This document shows, one piece after another, positions 1-6,744 of a DNA stretch of 42,855 bases. The notes below the pieces were generated by a model, which saw only the letters and a list, made by a program, of their open reading frames with translations, was not told the origin of the DNA and ran no database searches. The first letter of the stretch is position 1, and each line of letters begins with the position of its first letter. The DNA is from Alphaproteobacteria bacterium (GTDB taxonomy: Bacteria; Pseudomonadota; Alphaproteobacteria; Rhizobiales; Devosiaceae), in the NCBI GenBank assembly GCA_018828145.1, contig JAHJWO010000025.1, positions 1 to 42,855 on the forward strand, given 5' to 3'. The position numbers were made by a program, and so were the translations under genes.

Positions 1-2
1 CA

Positions 3-443
3 GGCGGTCAGGAACTGCAGCCGACCCAGATTAACTGGCAGACCGAGGAAGCGGTGAACTACAGCTTCCGGCAGGATCCTGGCCCGCAGAACTCGATGGG
101 CAACGTCAAGATCAACTTCAACAATCCGCATGCCGTCTACCTGCATGATACCCCTACCAAAGGCCTTTTCGGGGAAAATGCTCGGTTCTATTCGTCCGGC
201 TGCGTGCGCGTCGATCAGGTGCAGGATTTCGTCGCCTGGGTGCTGCGCGACAACGGCGATTGGGGTTCCACCGAGATCGGCAACGTCTTCGCGACGGGCG
301 AGCGCAAGGACGTCGAGGTCACCAACCCTCCTGAGATTCACACGACGTACATATCAGCATGGGCAAACAGGAACGGCGTGGTCAGCTTCCGCGACGACGT
401 CTACGAATTCGATATGGCCGGCAAGGTCAGTTTCGAGGTATGA
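3..443 (+). CDS. L,D-transpeptidase (YkuD domain), C-terminal part
   Basis: The reading frame is open from the window edge, so the N-terminus is missing and the apparent GTG start at 54 is probably internal. The protein has the YkuD catalytic signature: the His of AVYLHDTPTK, then about 15 residues later SSGCVRV with the nucleophilic Cys. Enzymes of this family make 3-3 cross-links in peptidoglycan or attach proteins to it in the periplasm. The tail after the catalytic motif (about 70 residues) resembles the long-form (YcbB-like) members. Its stop overlaps by 4 bp (ATGA) the start of a copper-binding HMA gene, so the two were probably co-translated. A second L,D-transpeptidase lies at 3733. 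Family assignment is secure; the physiological role is inferred from the copper context. Confidence 0.88.
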   Translation, partial: GGQELQPTQINWQTEEAVNYSFRQDPGPQNSMGNVKINFNNPHAVYLHDTPTKGLFGENARFYSSGCVRVDQVQDFVAWVLRDNGDWGSTEIGNVFATGERKDVEVTNPPEIHTTYISAWANRNGVVSFRDDVYEFDMAGKVSFEV

Positions 444-744
444 CCTCAAGCAAACTGACCTTTACCATAGGCGGGATGGGATGCCCAGATTGCGTCGCCG
501 CGATCGAGAATGCGGTCATGTCGCTGCCGGGTGTTCTTTATGTCGGCGTATCGTTGGCCGGCGCTACGTTGACTGTCCGCCCCCGCCCGAGTTCAAGTCG
601 ACGGACTTGGTCCCCCGGATCGCGGCCTTAGGAAACACTGTGGGCGACCAGGCGGATGCGATCACGCCATCCCTTGGACCTTGTCCCTGTCGGCGGCAGA
701 GTTCCGTGAGGGGAGAGGGTCGGCCGATGCATCGGCCGACCTAG
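440..744 (+). pseudogene. HMA-domain copper-binding protein, apparently frameshifted
   Basis: The ATG at 440 overlaps the preceding stop and opens a heavy-metal-associated domain with the metal motif GMGCPDC at about residues 13-19, followed by a typical beta-alpha-beta core. The frame ends at 631 with a basic non-HMA tail. In the +1 register from about 585 the sequence continues as PPEFKSTDLVPRIAALGNTV, which is exactly what the last helix and strand of an HMA domain look like. The switch falls in a C-rich run at about 578-590. A one-base deletion there would explain it. The product may have been a copper chaperone or the N-terminal domain of a Cu-ATPase. If the frameshift is a sequencing error, the gene is intact. 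Confidence 0.65.
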
Positions 745-1163
745 AACTTGTCGGTGAGAACTTCGTCGCATCCCAGTTCGCGCACCATCTCAGACATCGA
801 CGTCACGAAACCTGCTGGGCCAGGAATATGCACGGACCCGTTACGGAGCTCGGAGATGCAGGAAGCGATCAGGCTGGGGCGTCGTATCCTCGTGCACGGC
901 CCGCGTGACGATTGACCGATAGCCTAGATTGCTGTGCCTGGCGGCCAACTCAGCGAAGTGACGATCGAGATATAGGTGATGGGTCTCGCGGGCGAATGTG
1001 AAGACCTGCACTGCCCGCTGGTCGCCGCTGCGAGCCCATCCACGATCGATTTGATGGGCGGCTGACCCGTGGAGGCCGCCAGGGCAAGAAGTGGCCCGTA
1101 CGTGTCGCTGCGGAAACAAGCATCGCCAAACGGCCCCGCAAGCTGGGTGCGGTCGCCGATCAA
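741..1163 (-). pseudogene. Decayed FAD/NAD(P)-binding oxidoreductase (ferredoxin-reductase type)
   Basis: Three consecutive minus-strand frames together spell the NAD-binding half of an oxygenase-type reductase. Frame one (1163 to about 985) reads TQLAGPFGDACFRSD, GPLLALAASTGQPPIKSIVD. Frame two (about 1010 to 870) reads LYLDRHFAELAARHSNLGYR. Frame three (about 865 to the stop at 741) reads VHIPGPAGFVTSMSEMVREL. These match, in order, the GPFG flavin strand, the G-T-G-x-APIKS nucleotide site, the conserved YLD/ALAARH helix and the xxGPPxMV motif of this family. Two frameshifts are therefore needed. The N-terminal FAD domain and any 2Fe-2S domain are not visible upstream. Inactive remnant. Confidence 0.6.
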
Positions 1164-1524
1164 AAGCCGAGCAACAAGGGGACGCCAGTCAAAGTCAACA
1201 AGGCCTTGAGCTGGCGGCAGTCAGGGTATGTGGGCGACATCGGGAAGTCTGTGTCGGCCATCTGTTGCAGTTTGGGTTTACCCCTGCGGGCACAACTGGC
1301 GTCCCTGCCACGATCAAACTGCCGAAGATCGTAGGGCGTTCATCCATGCCCTGCTGGACCATGCAAAATCGCACGCTGGCTTGTTCGCGGCTCAGGCCGG
1401 GGGCGCCGGTGGTGGGCTCGCCGAGGCCGAAGGGGCAGGGGCAGAAGTCATCGAAGCTTTCGACTGCTGCTGGCGGCGGCGCGACGATGAAACGTCGCCC
1501 CGCTACGCCATCGCCGCGCCGCAG
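1164..1524. other. No assignable gene
   Basis: About 360 bp between the decayed reductase and the DUF305 gene. Open frames exist on both strands (plus 1228-1530; minus over about 1240-1510), but neither has a convincing start with a ribosome binding site or a recognisable domain. It may be more decayed coding sequence belonging to the same degraded block. Confidence 0.3.
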
Positions 1525-2031
1525 CTATAGTCCCTGGAGGCGCGCGCCGATCGCTTCCATCTGATCGATTTCTCGACGCTGCGCCTTGATGATTTCGCCG
1601 CACAAGGTCAGTAGTTCGGCGTCTTCGATATCTGCCTCACGGCACATGAGGATGGCGCCCGAATGGTGGGGGATCATGGAATCCACGAACTGGCGGTCGT
1701 CGATGAATGTCTGAGCGCGGGTGCCCCAGAAAGAGAGGACCGTCAGCAGGGCGAATATCACGTACAAGGCGACGTTCATCCTCCTGTTCGGGAACATGCC
1801 GGGCATGGTTGCCAGCATAAAAATACCCATGGGCGCCCACATAGTGACAGCCATGTAGAACATGTTGAGATTGTTGCGGAAATCAGCGAACCCGTCGACC
1901 ATGGAGAACATGACGACATACATGACGATCAGGCCCAGAATCATGTTGATCCAGAACATTAGATAAGGCCGCCCGTGGTTGCCGTGTCCGCGATGATCGG
2001 TGTGGCTCGACTTATGCGTAGTGTTCGACAT
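1525..2031 (-). CDS. DUF305 family protein with N-terminal membrane helices
   Basis: The 168-residue protein starts with a His-rich leader (HTDHRGHGNHG). Three hydrophobic segments follow at about residues 24-46, 58-78 and 85-103. The C-terminal half has the DUF305 hallmark FVDSMIPHHSGAILMCREA, with the conserved His-His pair. DUF305 proteins are common in copper-resistance loci and are thought to bind metal outside the cytoplasm; the exact function is unproven. The start is supported by AGGAGA a few bases upstream of the ATG at 2031. It is transcribed divergently from the small secreted protein at 2221. A second, soluble DUF305 protein lies at 8613-9077. Confidence 0.88.
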   Translation of the reverse strand: MSNTTHKSSHTDHRGHGNHGRPYLMFWINMILGLIVMYVVMFSMVDGFADFRNNLNMFYMAVTMWAPMGIFMLATMPGMFPNRRMNVALYVIFALLTVLSFWGTRAQTFIDDRQFVDSMIPHHSGAILMCREADIEDAELLTLCGEIIKAQRREIDQMEAIGARLQGL

Positions 2032-2220
2032 TTTCTATCTCCTGAGCGCTGTGCCTCTGCGATGAGTTGGGCGTTTTCCTAGAGTCAACGTTCTGGACCC
2101 CAGCCGGCGGGACTGACCGTGTCAATCCAGGCGCTCCTTGTCCCAGGCAACAAAGTTGTGTCTGGACCCGGTGGACGATTCCGACAAAGGTGGTCGTGTC
2201 TTTTTTTGTGACATGGGTGC

Positions 2221-2565
2221 ATGATTCCGCGATCGATCCAACGTTTGCTGAAGACCTTTGTGCTGGCAATGATCGTTGCCGGCCTCGCGCTTGTGCCGTT
2301 GTGGCAGTCCGTAGGTCATGCAAGTGAGATCGAGCATTCGGTGGTAGCGGCTTCGGTTGGGGATGACTATCGGGCCCAAGATCATTCCGACGCAAATGCA
2401 TCAGGTCACCACGTTGCCGCCGACCATGCACATGAATTGCCCATATTGCGGTTCGCGAGCCTGTCGCACGCCGCACTCACAAGCGATCGTTGGGGTTTCC
2501 CAGCGCCCTTGAATGGCGACGGCATGGGGCCTTACGATCCCGAGCAACCTCCCAGAAACATCTGA
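2221..2565 (+). CDS. Small secreted His-rich protein of unknown function
   Basis: This 114-residue protein has a cleavable-looking signal sequence (basic start, then hydrophobic core at about residues 10-28, ending VGHASE). The mature part is rich in His and Asp (YRAQDHSDANASGHHVAADHAHE) and ends in the short tail DPEQPPRNI. Small proteins with a signal peptide, a His-rich middle and a PPR-like tail recur in this window (see 11095-11421) and are typical companions of copper-export genes. Metal binding in the periplasm is an inference from composition; no named family was recognised. It is divergent from the DUF305 gene. Confidence 0.6.
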   Translation: MIPRSIQRLLKTFVLAMIVAGLALVPLWQSVGHASEIEHSVVAASVGDDYRAQDHSDANASGHHVAADHAHELPILRFASLSHAALTSDRWGFPAPLNGDGMGPYDPEQPPRNI

Positions 2566-2758
2566 ACAATCGACAGCGGGACGATGGTGTTCCCGTGCTG
2601 TGCTTGATCAGAGGTCTAATGATGCAGAATTTCGCGCCGTCGGGAGGCACCATGTCCTTTCGACCGACGCCTGGCAGCGCGATAGCGCTCGCCGGGAATC
2701 TCCAGCCCGACGTGCGGGGCGTGGAGCAAATACCCTATAACCCGTCGCTGGTGCTGCC

Positions 2759-3274
2759 ATGCCGGTAGCGTTTCGGCTCACAAATCCGGCTCATGTTGCA
2801 CTGGCGCTAGCGGTCGCGACGATATTGGGTGCACTAGCATCCGAAGTGTTTGGCGGCCTGGTGCCCTGTGATCTATGCCTCACACAACGCTTCCCATATT
2901 ACGTCGGCATCCCACTCCTGCTAGCAAGCCTAATTGTGCCCCCAGGGCGCGGTCGTCTCGTACTGCGACTTACTGCCCTCGCGATCTTCCTTTGGGGAGC
3001 CTATCTTGGCATCTATCATGCAGGCGTGGAGTGGAAGTTCTGGGCCGGCCCAACCGCGTGTACGGGCACCGGCTCGGATTTTGGTTTCGATGCACTTGCC
3101 AGCTTGAACGATGCCCGGTTCGTCCCTTGTGACCAGGTGCAGTTCCGTTTCCTGGGTCTAAGTCTTGCCGGTTGGAACGTCTTTGCTACGCTGCTGATTT
3201 CGGCCTTGATCGGTTTTTCTCTCGGCTCCAACGGCAAGGTCACTGTCGACCCAGCATCCGAAGCCAAGCCATGA
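2759..3274 (+). CDS. dsbB: Disulfide bond formation protein B (DsbB)
   Basis: The 171-residue inner-membrane protein has four hydrophobic segments and the two periplasmic cysteine pairs of DsbB. The first is LVPCDLCLTQRFPYY at about residues 36-43, the CxxC with the quinone-proximal Arg. The second pair lies in the loop TACTGTGSDFG...RFVPCDQV. DsbB reoxidises the periplasmic thiol oxidase DsbA and passes electrons to quinone. No dsbA is seen nearby. Copper catalyses wrong disulfides, which would explain a dsbB in a copper island (inference). Its stop overlaps the next start by ATGA. The start at 2759 lacks a strong Shine-Dalgarno. Confidence 0.92.
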   Translation: MPVAFRLTNPAHVALALAVATILGALASEVFGGLVPCDLCLTQRFPYYVGIPLLLASLIVPPGRGRLVLRLTALAIFLWGAYLGIYHAGVEWKFWAGPTACTGTGSDFGFDALASLNDARFVPCDQVQFRFLGLSLAGWNVFATLLISALIGFSLGSNGKVTVDPASEAKP

Positions 3275-3708
3275 CACGCGCTGTTGCTCACCATCGGCGT
3301 TCACGGTGGCGGCATCTCGTGTGGCTGCCGGCCGTTGCCCTTTTTGCATTAGTCGGCGGTCTGGCGGCGCCGGTGCTGTTTGCCAGGATGTTTCCGCATC
3401 AGGCATCCGCGAATCGGGCTTCCATTGAGCTAGAGCGCTGGACGCTATCGGCGGTCGTGACTTCCGAGCCGTCAGCGCTTGTGGTGGAAGTCGAATTCGT
3501 CGCCAAGGATGAGGGCAACATGTCGCCTCCGCCTTGGCCGAGCGTCTCCGCGTTTATGCGCGAACATCGCATGACCGAGCGTCCGCAAACGCGCGCGCTC
3601 GGCCCCACCCGTTTCCAGGCGATTGTCGAGCCCGCCATGGCAGGTGCCTGGACGGTCGAGATCGAGGCTGACGGCAACTTGCTTCAAATTCCGGTCGCGG
3701 TTCGCTGA
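3271..3708 (+). CDS. YtkA/FixH-like membrane-anchored protein
   Basis: The 145-residue protein has a basic N-terminus and one transmembrane helix (about residues 16-36, LVWLPAVALFALVGGLAAPV). A periplasmic beta-rich domain follows, ending in TRFQAIVEPAMAGAWTVEIEADGNLLQIPVAV. That ending is the pattern of YtkA/FixH-like domains, which often accompany copper oxidases and copper trafficking. The start is chosen at the ATGA overlap with dsbB; a longer frame from 3172 merely reads over dsbB. The mature domain contains a Met-rich loop (GNMSPPPWPSVSAFMREHRM). Family assignment is by pattern only. Confidence 0.65.
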   Translation: MTRAVAHHRRSRWRHLVWLPAVALFALVGGLAAPVLFARMFPHQASANRASIELERWTLSAVVTSEPSALVVEVEFVAKDEGNMSPPPWPSVSAFMREHRMTERPQTRALGPTRFQAIVEPAMAGAWTVEIEADGNLLQIPVAVR

Positions 3709-3732
3709 GCCGCAAAAATACTAGAGGTACCA

Positions 3733-4380
3733 ATGCAACGACGCCACTTTATCGCTGGTCTGACGGCCATGTCCGCTCTGCCGATGACCTTAAATCGCGC
3801 ACGCGCCCAGCAGGCGACGGCGCCAATGGAGGATCCCGATGCTTTACTTTACCCTGGTATTCACGGCGAAGCGTTCGAGATTCCACCGGTCGACGTAAGC
3901 CTGATCCGGCCGGGCTACCGGCGACAACTCACCGACTATACGACGACCGAGCGCCCAGGCACGATTGTCGTCGATACTGCGCACCGCTACCTCTATTTGG
4001 TGGCAGAGGGCGGCAAGGCCATGCGTTATGGGGTTGGCATAGGGCGTGATGGCTTCACCTGGTCGGGGCGTGGGGAAATTCGCCTGAAGCGGGAGTGGCC
4101 CACCTGGACCCCACCGTCCGAAATGATCGTGCGGCAACCCGAACTTGAACCCTACCGGAACGGCATGGCTCCGGGGTTGGACAATCCACTCGGCGCCCGG
4201 GCGCTCTATATTTTCCAGGACGGGCGCGACACGCTTTATCGCGTACATGGCACCAGCGATCCGGCCACCATCGGGCTGGCGGTGTCCAGCGGTTGTGTCC
4301 GGCTGATCAATCAAGACGTCATAGACCTGTATAGCCGCGTTCCCGTGGGCAGTGCGATCGTGGTCCAGCAAACAGCATGA
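3733..4380 (+). CDS. L,D-transpeptidase (YkuD domain) with Tat-like signal
   Basis: A complete 215-residue YkuD protein. It starts with RRHF and a hydrophobic stretch ending ARAQQ, which looks like a Tat or Sec signal. The catalytic region reads YRVHGTSDPATIGLAVSSGCVRLIN, with the His and the Cys of the HxxxxS-S-G-C-x-R-x signature at about residues 175-195. It acts in the periplasm on peptidoglycan. This is the ErfK/YbiS-like short type, unlike the longer enzyme at the window start. Its stop overlaps the next gene's start by ATGA. It sits in an operon with dsbB, a YtkA-like gene and a ferric-reductase-like gene. Confidence 0.92.
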   Translation: MQRRHFIAGLTAMSALPMTLNRARAQQATAPMEDPDALLYPGIHGEAFEIPPVDVSLIRPGYRRQLTDYTTTERPGTIVVDTAHRYLYLVAEGGKAMRYGVGIGRDGFTWSGRGEIRLKREWPTWTPPSEMIVRQPELEPYRNGMAPGLDNPLGARALYIFQDGRDTLYRVHGTSDPATIGLAVSSGCVRLINQDVIDLYSRVPVGSAIVVQQTA

Positions 4381-5075
4381 AGACACTCGTGCGACATCTG
4401 GTGGTCCTGGTCGTTGCCGCGGTGGCGGTGTTGCTGTTTGGATGGCTAAGGGGTGAGTGGGACCCGATGCACCGCTGGAACAGGGCATTTGGCGACACAG
4501 CCTTCATCCTGATTGCCCTGACCATGGCTCTGGGCCCGATCGTGGCGCTGCTTCCCCGCGCGTCATCGCTTCTGCCGTGGCGTCGAGAACTGGGCATCTA
4601 TTCCGGTGCTGCCGCCACAGTGCATACGGCCATCGTGTTCATTGGCTGGTTTGGCCTCGATCTTTGGCGGCTCAGCGGTTTCGCTTTCCATCCCACCCTT
4701 CAACGCTACGTGCTGGCGGAACATGGCCTTGGCCTTGCCAACTGGATCGGACTATTTGCCTTGGTTCCAGCCATCGGGTTGGCACTGATCAGCAGTGATC
4801 GCGCAATTGTCCTGTTTGGACCAAGAACGTGGAAGTGGCTTCAGTCGGCGGCCAGCGCCATCTGGATCCTCGTGGTGCTCCACGCGGGATACTTTCTCCT
4901 TATGCACTTCCTGCACTATCACCGGCCTGACCCTCCACCCAATCCAGTCACGTGGTTTGTCGTCGGTCTGACGTTGTCCGTCCAGGTGTTGCGCTGGTGC
5001 GCCACCTATGTGGTTTGGCGCAGAACCCGCAGGAGTCGCGATAAAATGCCGAACGTCGCGCTGGATGTCACGTGA
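4377..5075 (+). CDS. Ferric-reductase-like transmembrane (heme b) protein
   Basis: The 232-residue polytopic protein has about six hydrophobic segments and histidines spaced for transmembrane heme binding (TVHTAIVFIGW, LAEHGLGLANWIG, VVLHAGYFLLMHFLHYH). This is the layout of the ferric reductase-like transmembrane domain, which includes MsrQ. Such proteins carry electrons across the inner membrane. Here the partner could be a periplasmic copper, methionine-sulfoxide or thiol redox protein, but no msrP is next to it. It is the last gene of the dsbB-YtkA-Ldt operon and starts inside the preceding stop (ATGA). Confidence 0.75.
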   Translation: MKTLVRHLVVLVVAAVAVLLFGWLRGEWDPMHRWNRAFGDTAFILIALTMALGPIVALLPRASSLLPWRRELGIYSGAAATVHTAIVFIGWFGLDLWRLSGFAFHPTLQRYVLAEHGLGLANWIGLFALVPAIGLALISSDRAIVLFGPRTWKWLQSAASAIWILVVLHAGYFLLMHFLHYHRPDPPPNPVTWFVVGLTLSVQVLRWCATYVVWRRTRRSRDKMPNVALDVT

Positions 5076-5122
5076 GGCGGACACAGGTGACCACGCAATC
5101 CTAAACTTGATCCAAATGCTTC

Positions 5123-5153
5123 TTGACCTTCCCACAGTGGCAAGCCCCACAGT
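5123..5153 (+). promoter_or_regulatory. CueR/HmrR (MerR-type) copper-responsive promoter
   Basis: A TTGACC -35 element (5123-5128) overlaps an imperfect dyad, CTTCCCAC-AGTGGCAAG (about 5128-5144). A -10-like CACAGT follows at 5148-5153, giving a 19-bp spacer. Over-long 19-20 bp spacers with a CCTTCC/GGCAAGG dyad are the hallmark of CueR/HmrR-activated copper promoters in rhizobia. It lies 30 bp upstream of the copZ-like gene at 5183 and probably drives it. No cueR/hmrR gene is present in the window. Confidence 0.7.
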
Positions 5154-5182
5154 GCCGCTATTCCACTTTTTCGGAGTTCCCA

Positions 5183-5383
5183 ATGTACAAGTTCGAAGTC
5201 AAAGACATGACCTGCGGCCATTGCTCCTCGACCGTCGACAAAGCGGTCAAGACCGCCGATCCCGGCGCACAGGTCAGAATAGACCTCACGGCGCACCACG
5301 TCGAAATCCAAAGCGACAAGCCTGCATCGGTGTTCGCCACCGCGATCACCGATGCAGGCTATACCGGTACACTGCAGCCATGA
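5183..5383 (+). CDS. copZ: Copper chaperone, HMA domain (CopZ-like)
   Basis: A 66-residue single-domain protein with the metal motif DMTCGHC at about residues 8-14. The fold is the beta-alpha-beta-beta-alpha-beta of HMA chaperones, ending ITDAGYTGTLQP. No signal peptide is present, so it should be cytoplasmic and hand Cu(I) to a regulator or P-type ATPase. The start at 5183 places the Met three residues before the first strand, as usual; the frame extending to 5123 runs into the promoter dyad. The CueR-type promoter immediately upstream supports copper induction. No Cu-ATPase gene is present in the window. Confidence 0.88.
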   Translation: MYKFEVKDMTCGHCSSTVDKAVKTADPGAQVRIDLTAHHVEIQSDKPASVFATAITDAGYTGTLQP

Positions 5384-5438
5384 ACGCCAAGGGCAGGCGC
5401 AAAGCCTGCCCGCTTCACCGGGGAGAAAAGAACACATC

Positions 5439-6272
5439 ATGAAAGCACTTATTGGCCTGGCGTTCGGCACGGCACTCGTTTTGCCTTCTGCTGCATCGGA
5501 ACATTCAGCCGCCATTCCGGTGGGCGAACTTAGCCACATCCACGGGGTCGTGCTGCCACCGAAATCGGATCTGGTCTTGTTGGCCACCCATTACGGCCTG
5601 TTTGCGGTAGACAGCGCTGGCTCCGCGCGAATGGTGTCGGAAGCGGCCGACGACTTCATGGGCTTTACGGCTGCAATTGATGGCGCGCTCTATGCCAGCG
5701 GCCATCCGTCCACGGGCGGCAACATCGGTATCATAGGCGCTGAAAGTGTCGATGGACCGTGGTCGAAGCTGTCCGACGGTGTACAGGGGCCGGTCGACTT
5801 CCATGCCCTGACCGTCAGCCCCGCCGACCCGCTTGTGCTCTATGGCACCTATGGGGGCATTCAGATCAGCCGTGACGGGGGAAGGACATGGTCGATGGCA
5901 GGAATGGGCCCCGAAGAAGTCATCGATGTGGCTGCAGGCGCGGATGACCCGGGGCAATTGTTTGCTGGAACGATGACGGGGTTGATGGAAAGCAAGGACT
6001 ACGGGGCGACGTGGACCATAGCGGCTGCCGAGGGAGTTCCGGTCACGGCCGTCGAGACCGCACCCGACGGCACCCTGCGGCTTTTCATCGCCGGCACCGG
6101 TTTCGCCCGTCTGGACGGGGGCCAGATCGAAGTCATCTCCAATCGTGACGAAGTGTTTCTACACATGGCGTTCGACCGTGAGGACCCGAACAACGTGATA
6201 GCCGTGACGGCGGAGAGCGACATCTTGGCAAGCAACGATGGTGGAAAGACATGGTCCGCGTTCGCACCGTAG
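5439..6272 (+). CDS. Secreted BNR/sortilin-like beta-propeller protein (F510_1955-like)
   Basis: The 277-residue protein has a signal peptide (MKALIGLAFGTALVLPSAAS). A propeller-type repeat domain follows with Asp-box-like motifs SRDGGRTWS, SKDYGATWT and SNDGGKTWS (about residues 145, 190 and 265) and an early SHIHGVVL strand. Proteins of this type (annotated F510_1955 family glycosylhydrolase or exo-alpha-sialidase-like) are regular members of copper-resistance gene sets, but no glycosidase activity is demonstrated for them. The start is supported by GGGGAG upstream. It overlaps the following cytochrome gene by 22 bp, indicating an operon with it and the multicopper oxidase. Confidence 0.8.
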   Translation: MKALIGLAFGTALVLPSAASEHSAAIPVGELSHIHGVVLPPKSDLVLLATHYGLFAVDSAGSARMVSEAADDFMGFTAAIDGALYASGHPSTGGNIGIIGAESVDGPWSKLSDGVQGPVDFHALTVSPADPLVLYGTYGGIQISRDGGRTWSMAGMGPEEVIDVAAGADDPGQLFAGTMTGLMESKDYGATWTIAAAEGVPVTAVETAPDGTLRLFIAGTGFARLDGGQIEVISNRDEVFLHMAFDREDPNNVIAVTAESDILASNDGGKTWSAFAP

Positions 6273-6661
6273 CGGGCCTGATTGCCAGCCTGGCGATTGT
6301 CCAGCCGGCCGTCGCTCAGGCACAAGATGGTCGAAGTCTTTACGAGACCAACTGCGCATCATGTCACGGCGCGCAGCTCGAAGGTCAGCCCGACTGGATG
6401 TCCCGCCTTCCGAACGGCCGGCTCCCGGCGCCGCCACATGACGAAACCGGCCATACCTGGCACCATTCGGACGCTCAGTTGTTTCGGATCGTCAAGGAGG
6501 GCCTGGGCGCTATCGCACCGGGCTACGAGACAGACATGCCGGCGTTCGCAGACAGAATGTCGGACGACGAGATCCGCGCGGTTATCGACTACATCAAGAG
6601 CAACTGGCCAGATCGGGAGAGCGACATCCAGCGCTCGCTATCTCAGGCCGATGGCCCATGA
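6251..6661 (+). CDS. Class I cytochrome c, periplasmic
   Basis: A 136-residue protein with a signal peptide (to about residue 24, VAQAQ) and one heme c attachment site, NCASCHG, at about residues 35-40. A distal-side Met is probable at ETDMPAFADRMSDDEIRAVIDYIKS. This is the fold of small class I cytochromes c and of the CccA-type carriers next to multicopper oxidases. It is a plausible electron acceptor or donor for the downstream oxidase, in the periplasm. The start lies inside the preceding gene, and the stop overlaps a possible start (6658) of the next, so the three genes are coupled. Confidence 0.9.
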   Translation: MVRVRTVAGLIASLAIVQPAVAQAQDGRSLYETNCASCHGAQLEGQPDWMSRLPNGRLPAPPHDETGHTWHHSDAQLFRIVKEGLGAIAPGYETDMPAFADRMSDDEIRAVIDYIKSNWPDRESDIQRSLSQADGP

Positions 6662-6744
6662 GTACCATCAACATATCGCTAGACTTCACCACCGTGGAAC
6701 GCCTCACCCAGAAGCGCCCCGGCCTTTTCCGCAGGAGCAGACCC

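Noticed and set aside
130..744. Long plus-strand frame of 204 codons
   Set aside because: Its first two-thirds is a shifted reading of the L,D-transpeptidase; only its last part is meaningful, as the frameshifted end of the HMA domain.
2012..2476. 154-codon minus-strand frame
   Set aside because: It overlaps the promoter and coding region of the secreted protein at 2221, has no domain and has an atypical composition.
3844..4488. 214-codon minus-strand frame
   Set aside because: Antisense shadow of the L,D-transpeptidase gene.
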